Below, one piece after another: positions 52,198 through 56,174 of a stretch of 56,174 nt of DNA. The notes under the pieces are model-generated. The model saw nothing but the letters and a program-made list of their open reading frames with translations. It was not told the DNA's origin and made no database searches. The DNA lies in the NCBI GenBank assembly GCA_020060215.1, contig JAGVAP010000055.1, positions 1 to 56,174 on the forward strand, given 5' to 3'. How positions within the stretch are numbered: the stretch's first letter is position 1; each line of letters starts with the position of its first letter. This DNA comes from Deltaproteobacteria bacterium (GTDB lineage: Bacteria > Desulfobacterota > DSM-4660 > Desulfatiglandales > HGW-15). A program made the translations under genes and the position numbers.

Positions 52198-52277
52198 TCT
52201 TCCGTAGGAGCAAGCTCCTGCTTGCGATCTTTTCAAAGTTGAACGAATGGCAAGCAGGAGCTTGCTCCTACGGAAGA
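52198..52277. repeat. Perfect 28-bp inverted repeat (REP-like)
   Basis: TCTTCCGTAGGAGCAAGCTC...CTTGC at 52198-52225 is exactly complementary to 52250-52277 across a 24-base loop. The GTAGGAGCAAGCTTGCTCCTAC-like core is, from general knowledge, a REP-type intergenic repeat of many proteobacteria. It follows the acyl-CoA ligase gene and could also act as transcript end. The rest of the 320-base gap holds only the terminator below. Confidence 0.8.
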
Positions 52278-52327
52278 TGAGGAAGCTGGCTCTGACCTGG
52301 ACCAAAGGGCGGGTTTTCCGGGATGCA

Positions 52328-52354
52328 ACAAAAAGGGCCTCTACCGAGGCCCTG
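52328..52354 (-). terminator. Intrinsic terminator of the NuoE/F/HoxU-like operon
   Basis: On the minus strand AGGGCCTC-GGTA-GAGGCCCT is followed at once by TTTTTGTT. An 8-bp GC-rich stem with tetraloop and T-tract, about 50 bases past the last gene of that operon. Confidence 0.85.
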
Positions 52355-52405
52355 TCCATTTCCGGTCGTCTTCTGCTCATCCCGGACTTTGACGAGCATC
52401 CGGTA

Positions 52406-53038
52406 TCAAGGATCCGGCATCTCCCCTAACTCCTTCCGGCGACCCGAGGAGGGCAGGGGAGAGGCCATCGCCTCCATCAGGAAGTAGGCCGCCTGGAGCG
52501 CCTCTGTCGGACAGAGCGGAAAGCACTCCTTGCACTTCCAGCACTCCCGGGAGGCGATCTCCGGGATGAAGTTGATCTCGCGGTTTGCCCCCCGGTCGAA
52601 GAAACCGATGGCGTTCTTCTTCTTGACTTCCGTGCAGTACCTGACACACAGGCCGCAGAGCACGCAGAAGGAGGACTCTTTCTCGAAGCGGTCCTTGTCC
52701 GCGCCATACTCCCCGGCGAGCTCCCCCAGAACCGGGGCATCCGGGGCATGGGCCAGCAGCAATTCCAGGATCGTTTTGCGGGTCTTGTCCACCTTTTCGG
52801 ACCTGGTCCTGACCACCAGATTCTTCTCTACCGGATAGAGGCAGGAAGCGACGAGACTCGTCCTGCCGCCGGCATCCGCTTCCACGACGCAGAGGCGGCA
52901 GGCCCCGTAAGGATTCAGTTTCTCGTGGTGGCAAAGGGTCGGGATATTGATCCCTGCGCTCCGGGCCGCCTCCAGAATGGTCATCCCTTGCCGCGCTTTG
53001 ACTTCTTTTCCATCGATCTGCAAAAGAATTTCGCTCAT
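52406..53038 (-). CDS. HoxU/NuoG-N-terminal-like 2Fe-2S/4Fe-4S protein
   Basis: 210 residues. An N-terminal plant-type [2Fe-2S] domain has Cys36, Cys47, Cys50 and Cys66 (NIPTLCHHEKLNPYGACRLC), followed by a helical linker and two [4Fe-4S] motifs, CVLCGLCVRYCTEVKKKNAI and CWKCKECFPLCPTEAL. This is the layout of HoxU and of the NuoG N-terminus, except that the expected His-Cys3 cluster stretch looks reduced. It would carry electrons between NuoF and partners. Its start overlaps the nuoF-like stop by 4 bases. Last gene of the operon. Confidence 0.88.
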   Translation of the reverse strand: MSEILLQIDGKEVKARQGMTILEAARSAGINIPTLCHHEKLNPYGACRLCVVEADAGGRTSLVASCLYPVEKNLVVRTRSEKVDKTRKTILELLLAHAPDAPVLGELAGEYGADKDRFEKESSFCVLCGLCVRYCTEVKKKNAIGFFDRGANREINFIPEIASRECWKCKECFPLCPTEALQAAYFLMEAMASPLPSSGRRKELGEMPDP

Positions 53039-54963
53039 TTTTTCCTGCTCTCTCTGGCTATCATTCGTGCGTCTTCAGGGACAGGAGGCGGAACAGGCAC
53101 GCCGGAGAGCCTGGTGACCGCACCAAACTTCGCGGGACAGACCTCGTAGCAGGTTCCACACTTCGTGCATTTCTCCTGATCAATGACATGGATCTGTTTC
53201 TTGCCGCCTGAAACGGCCTGTGCAGGGCATTTCCTGAGGCAGGTCATACAGGCCTGGCACTTCTCCGGATCAATGTAGTAGGAGACAAGATCCTTGCAGA
53301 CATAGGCCGGGCATCTCTTCTCCTGGATGTGCGCCTCATACTCGTCCCTGAAATAGCGGATCGTGCTGAGGACCGGGTTGGGCGCGCTCCCCCCCAGGGC
53401 GCAAAGCGATGCGTCCCGGGTGGTCTGGGCCAGCTCCTCCAGCAGTTCGATATCCCCTTCTTTCCCGTTTCCCTGGCTGATGTTGGTCATGATCTTGAGC
53501 ATCTGCCGGATGCCTTCGCGGCACGGGGTGCATTTGCCGCACGATTCACCGGTCAGGAAGTTCAGAAAATACCTGGCGACGTCGATCATGCAGGTGTCCT
53601 CATCCATGACGATCATGCCGCCCGAACCCATGATCGCGCCGACCTTGCGAAGCTCGTCAAAGTCGACCACGATATCCAGGTGCTCTTCGGGGATACATCC
53701 CCCCGAAGGTCCACCGGTCTGCACCGCCTTGAACTTCTTGCCCTTGGAGATGCCTCCTCCCACCTTGTAGATGATGTCCCTGAGGGTGATGCCCATGGGT
53801 ACTTCCACGAGCCCGGTGTTGTTCACCTTGCCGACCAGGGAAAAGATCTTGGTGCCCTTGCTTCCCGTGGTGCCGATGGAACTGAGGAATTCAGCGCCAT
53901 GGTTGACGATCAAGGGGATGTTGGCCCACGTTTCCACGTTGTTGATGTTGGTCGGCTTCTCCCTCAAACCCTTTACGGCCGGGTAGGGCGGCCTCGCCCT
54001 CGGCTCCCCTGCCTTGCCCTCGAGGGACGCGAGGAGGGATGTCTCCTCGCCGCACACGAACGCGCCGGCGCCCCGATGGACCTTCACGGTGAAATCAAAG
54101 CCGGAGCCGAGGATATCCTTGCCCAGGAAACCGTACTCCTCGGCCTGTTTGATGGCCAGGGTCACGTTTTCCACGGCGAGGGGGTATTCCTGCCGAACGT
54201 AAAAGTAGCCCTCGTGGGAGCCGATGGCATAAGCGCCGATGGTCAGCCCCTCAAGGACCGAGAAGGGGTTTCCCTCGAGCAATGCCCGGTCCATGAAGGC
54301 CCCGGGGTCCCCCTCGTCGGCATTGACGATCACGTACTTTGTATCGCCGGGGGTGTTGCGGGCAAACTCCCACTTTTTCCCTGCGGGAAATCCGGCTCCT
54401 CCCCTCCCTCTCAGGTTGGAATCCTTCACCATCTCCACGACCTGCTCCGGGGTCAGATGCGCCAGGGCTTTGGCCAGGGCGGAAAAGCCGCCCACCGCAA
54501 GATAATCGTCGATGCTCTTGGGGTCGATCTTGATATTGTTGCCGATCAGGTGCCGCTTCTGATTCTTATAGAAGGGAATCTCGGATTCCTTGACGATCTT
54601 CTCATCGGCGGCGGGACCGGCATAGAGCAGTCGGTCGATCACCTTCTTCCCGAGGATGGTCTCGGAAATGATCTCCTCCACGTCGGACGGCTGCACCCGC
54701 AGATAACAGATCTCCTCCGGGTGGATCACGAGCAGGGGACCTCTCTCACAAAACCCCGGACACCCGGTTTCGCGGATATCCACCTTTCCATGCAGACCCC
54801 TTTTCCCGATCTCATCTCTGAATGCGGCAACCACCTTGGCTGCTCCGAGGGCGAGGCAGCCTGTTCCGGTGCATACCGCTATGCATGGCCTCTTCGGGTC
54901 CCTCTTGGCGATGACCTTGTTCCTGAATCCCTCCAATTCACCCGGTGAATTTATCCTTGGCAT
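53035..54963 (-). CDS. NuoF/HoxF-like NADH-binding flavoprotein
   Basis: 642 residues in four parts. (1) A thioredoxin-like [2Fe-2S] domain (CIAVCTGTGCLALG, ETGCPGFCERG). (2) An FMN/NADH domain (SNLRGRGGAGFPAGKKWEFA, NADEGDPGAFMDR, GAGAFVCGEETSLLASLEGK). (3) The NuoF [4Fe-4S] site ESCGKCTPCREGIRQML. (4) A C-terminal double ferredoxin, CQACMTCLRKCPAQAV and CTKCGTCYEVCPAKFG. This is the architecture of the NADH-oxidising subunit of electron-bifurcating hydrogenases and formate dehydrogenases (HydB type). It sits between NuoE-like and HoxU-like genes. Confidence 0.95.
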   Translation of the reverse strand: MPRINSPGELEGFRNKVIAKRDPKRPCIAVCTGTGCLALGAAKVVAAFRDEIGKRGLHGKVDIRETGCPGFCERGPLLVIHPEEICYLRVQPSDVEEIISETILGKKVIDRLLYAGPAADEKIVKESEIPFYKNQKRHLIGNNIKIDPKSIDDYLAVGGFSALAKALAHLTPEQVVEMVKDSNLRGRGGAGFPAGKKWEFARNTPGDTKYVIVNADEGDPGAFMDRALLEGNPFSVLEGLTIGAYAIGSHEGYFYVRQEYPLAVENVTLAIKQAEEYGFLGKDILGSGFDFTVKVHRGAGAFVCGEETSLLASLEGKAGEPRARPPYPAVKGLREKPTNINNVETWANIPLIVNHGAEFLSSIGTTGSKGTKIFSLVGKVNNTGLVEVPMGITLRDIIYKVGGGISKGKKFKAVQTGGPSGGCIPEEHLDIVVDFDELRKVGAIMGSGGMIVMDEDTCMIDVARYFLNFLTGESCGKCTPCREGIRQMLKIMTNISQGNGKEGDIELLEELAQTTRDASLCALGGSAPNPVLSTIRYFRDEYEAHIQEKRCPAYVCKDLVSYYIDPEKCQACMTCLRKCPAQAVSGGKKQIHVIDQEKCTKCGTCYEVCPAKFGAVTRLSGVPVPPPVPEDARMIARESRKK

Positions 54964-54972
54964 AGTCTTCCC

Positions 54973-55458
54973 TTACTCATATTTTTTCAACACATCTTCC
55001 GAGTTCGCCGGCGCCATGTTGCCGTGATATTCCCCGTCGACGACCAGGACAGGTCCGAGGGCGCAGCAGCCGACGCAGTTCACCGTCTCCAGGCTGAACC
55101 TGAGGTCCTGGTCCGTTTCACCGGGCTTGATCCCGGTCAGGTCCTGGATCGTGCTGAGAAGGCGCGGCGCGCCGCGAACATGGCAGGCAGTGCCCGTGCA
55201 CACGTGGATTTCGTGACGTCCTTTCGGAACCACACTGAAGGCCTTATAGAAGGTGATGATGTGCTGTATGCGGTTCAGGGGCACATCCAGTCTCCTGCTG
55301 ACCTTTTCCAGGGCCTCCTTGGAGAGCCAGCGATTCTCGCTCTGGATCTCCAGCAGCACCTGGATCAGGGAGCTGGGGTCCTGCGGATACTTGTCGATGA
55401 TCTTGTCGATGGGATCGATGTTCTTGACCGCTTTCTTGACCTTCTTACCTGCATTCAT
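54973..55458 (-). CDS. NuoE/HydC-like 2Fe-2S subunit
   Basis: 161 residues with a helical N-terminus (PIDKIIDKYPQDPSSLIQVL; SENRWLSKEALEKVSRRLDV) and a thioredoxin-like [2Fe-2S] domain. Ligands are Cys87 and Cys92 (HVCTGTACHVRG), then Cys128 and Cys132 (NCVGCCALGP). It partners NuoF in NADH oxidation. The start at ATG 55458 is preferred over GTG 55476, which overlaps the previous gene's stop. Confidence 0.95.
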   Translation of the reverse strand: MNAGKKVKKAVKNIDPIDKIIDKYPQDPSSLIQVLLEIQSENRWLSKEALEKVSRRLDVPLNRIQHIITFYKAFSVVPKGRHEIHVCTGTACHVRGAPRLLSTIQDLTGIKPGETDQDLRFSLETVNCVGCCALGPVLVVDGEYHGNMAPANSEDVLKKYE

Positions 55459-55462
55459 GGGT

Positions 55463-56174
55463 TCAAGCCCTCTCACCTAAGACGGGGACAAAGCGCTTCT
55501 GACCTTGGTCGAACCGGACCAGTCCCTGCCTTGCCGAATTGCTCACGTGTCTTGAGACCTCGGATGGATTCAAGCCCAGAATCTCCGAGATCTCTCCGGT
55601 GGACCGGGGTTTCTCGCGCAGGAGCGACATGATCTGGCTCATGGCCAGTTTATCCGCAATCAGCTCCCGGAACAGTTTGTCGAACTCCTTGCCCTCGTAA
55701 AAACCGAGATATTCTTCTTCCGTCTTGAAAGGTATTCTCAGCCTCTCCCTTTCCACCAGCTTGATGTAGGGGAGCAGTTGACTCACGGCTTCGAGTTTCG
55801 CCTTCCATCCGCCTCCGTTGGTCTCCCCGCCGGTGCCGAGGGGGCCCAGCTCCTTGAGACTCTCGGCCACGTCATTCATCACCTCGGCGAACCGGATCCC
55901 CTGGGAGGCGGATACCCATTCAAGCCTCAGTCTCCGGGGGTTCACCCCGATGTGCTCCAGGATCTTCCTGGTGAGGAGCATCATGCTGAAGGCATGATAA
56001 TTTCCTTCGGTCGTGTAGTGGCATTCGCCCGGCCAGCAACCGCCGATGAAGACCCCGTCCGCCCCCCTGGAGAAGGCGCGGAGCACGAACGCAGGGTCGA
56101 CTCGGCCGGTGCACATGACGCGAACGATCTTGATCTCAGGCGAGTATTGTAGTCTGGAAACTCCAGCCAGGTCC
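55463..56174 (-). CDS. MvhD fused to a winged-helix domain (5' end beyond window)
   Basis: The visible 236 codons run off the window edge. The MvhD domain is clear: DLAGVSRLQYSPEIKIVRVM, CTGRVDPAFVLRAF, GGCWPGECHYTTEGNYHAFS. After a linker (about TGGETNGGGWKAKLEA) comes a C-terminal region with a predicted winged helix: KLAMSQIMSLLREKPRSTGE, ISEILGLNPSEVSRHVSNSA, RQGLVRFDQGQKRFVPV. MvhD donates electrons to HdrA; the DNA-binding-like tail is unusual for it. Overlap with the nuoE-like start region shows one operon; the HdrA partner probably lies outside the window. Confidence 0.88.
   Translation of the reverse strand, partial: DLAGVSRLQYSPEIKIVRVMCTGRVDPAFVLRAFSRGADGVFIGGCWPGECHYTTEGNYHAFSMMLLTRKILEHIGVNPRRLRLEWVSASQGIRFAEVMNDVAESLKELGPLGTGGETNGGGWKAKLEAVSQLLPYIKLVERERLRIPFKTEEEYLGFYEGKEFDKLFRELIADKLAMSQIMSLLREKPRSTGEISEILGLNPSEVSRHVSNSARQGLVRFDQGQKRFVPVLGERA

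Overview
The window is one contiguous stretch of a GC-rich bacterial chromosome with tightly packed genes on both strands. It most resembles a strictly anaerobic Desulfobacterota ('deltaproteobacterial') organism of syntrophic or sulfate-reducing type. This is inferred from gene content: two flavin-based electron-bifurcation modules (heterodisulfide-reductase-like HdrA/B/C/D with MvhD, and NuoE/NuoF/HoxU-like with MvhD), a Tat-exported [NiFe] hydrogenase, a c-heme chemoreceptor, and the rpsF-rpsR-DUF2232-rplI-dnaB cluster. No marker in the window fixes the species.

Layout. 1-2.8 kb: end of argS, a SPOR protein, a short N-acetylglutamate-synthase-like acetyltransferase, and tatB-tatC. 3-13.3 kb: housekeeping and stress genes (grpE-dnaK, purC, a lytic transglycosylase, clpB, an IHF-like protein with an unusual insert, an RNase Z-like hydrolase). 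13.6-20 kb: suhB, the S6/S18/DUF2232/L9/DnaB cluster, and hflX, whose reading frame extends upstream of any normal start codon. 20.1-25.3 kb: a hydrogenase-chemoreceptor operon (large subunit, small subunit, heme MCP, translationally coupled) with a divergent PAS-LuxR regulator. 25.6-38 kb: a large minus-strand Hdr operon (HdrD, HdrA fused to a GltD-like NADPH module, MvhD, FrhB-like, tandem HdrA, HdrC, HdrB, ApbE). Its wider gaps each hold a different repetitive element. 38.3-45 kb: ribF, tRNA-Leu(CAG), an exported RYRDD-repeat protein, a molybdenum-carrier-like protein, a PerR-type regulator, a FabF-like ketoacyl synthase and an ICMT-like methyltransferase. 45.4-52.1 kb: a complete Liv-type ABC operon (KHMGF) followed by an acyl-CoA ligase, suggesting carboxylate uptake and activation. 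52.4-56.2 kb: a minus-strand NuoE/NuoF/HoxU-like module with an MvhD-winged-helix fusion that runs off the window.

The most interesting parts are (i) the operon coupling a periplasmic [NiFe] hydrogenase, whose large subunit ends exactly at the active-site motif with no cleavable C-terminal tail, to a chemoreceptor with a periplasmic CxxCH heme site, a candidate H2-sensing or energy-taxis system; and (ii) the Hdr operon, which joins an HdrA with an internal NADPH-type oxidoreductase, a second duplicated HdrA, MvhD, an F420-hydrogenase-beta-like subunit and two disulfide-reductase-type sites. The intergenic regions are rich in dispersed inverted repeats of several families, one of which supplies the last codons and stop of the hdrD-like gene.
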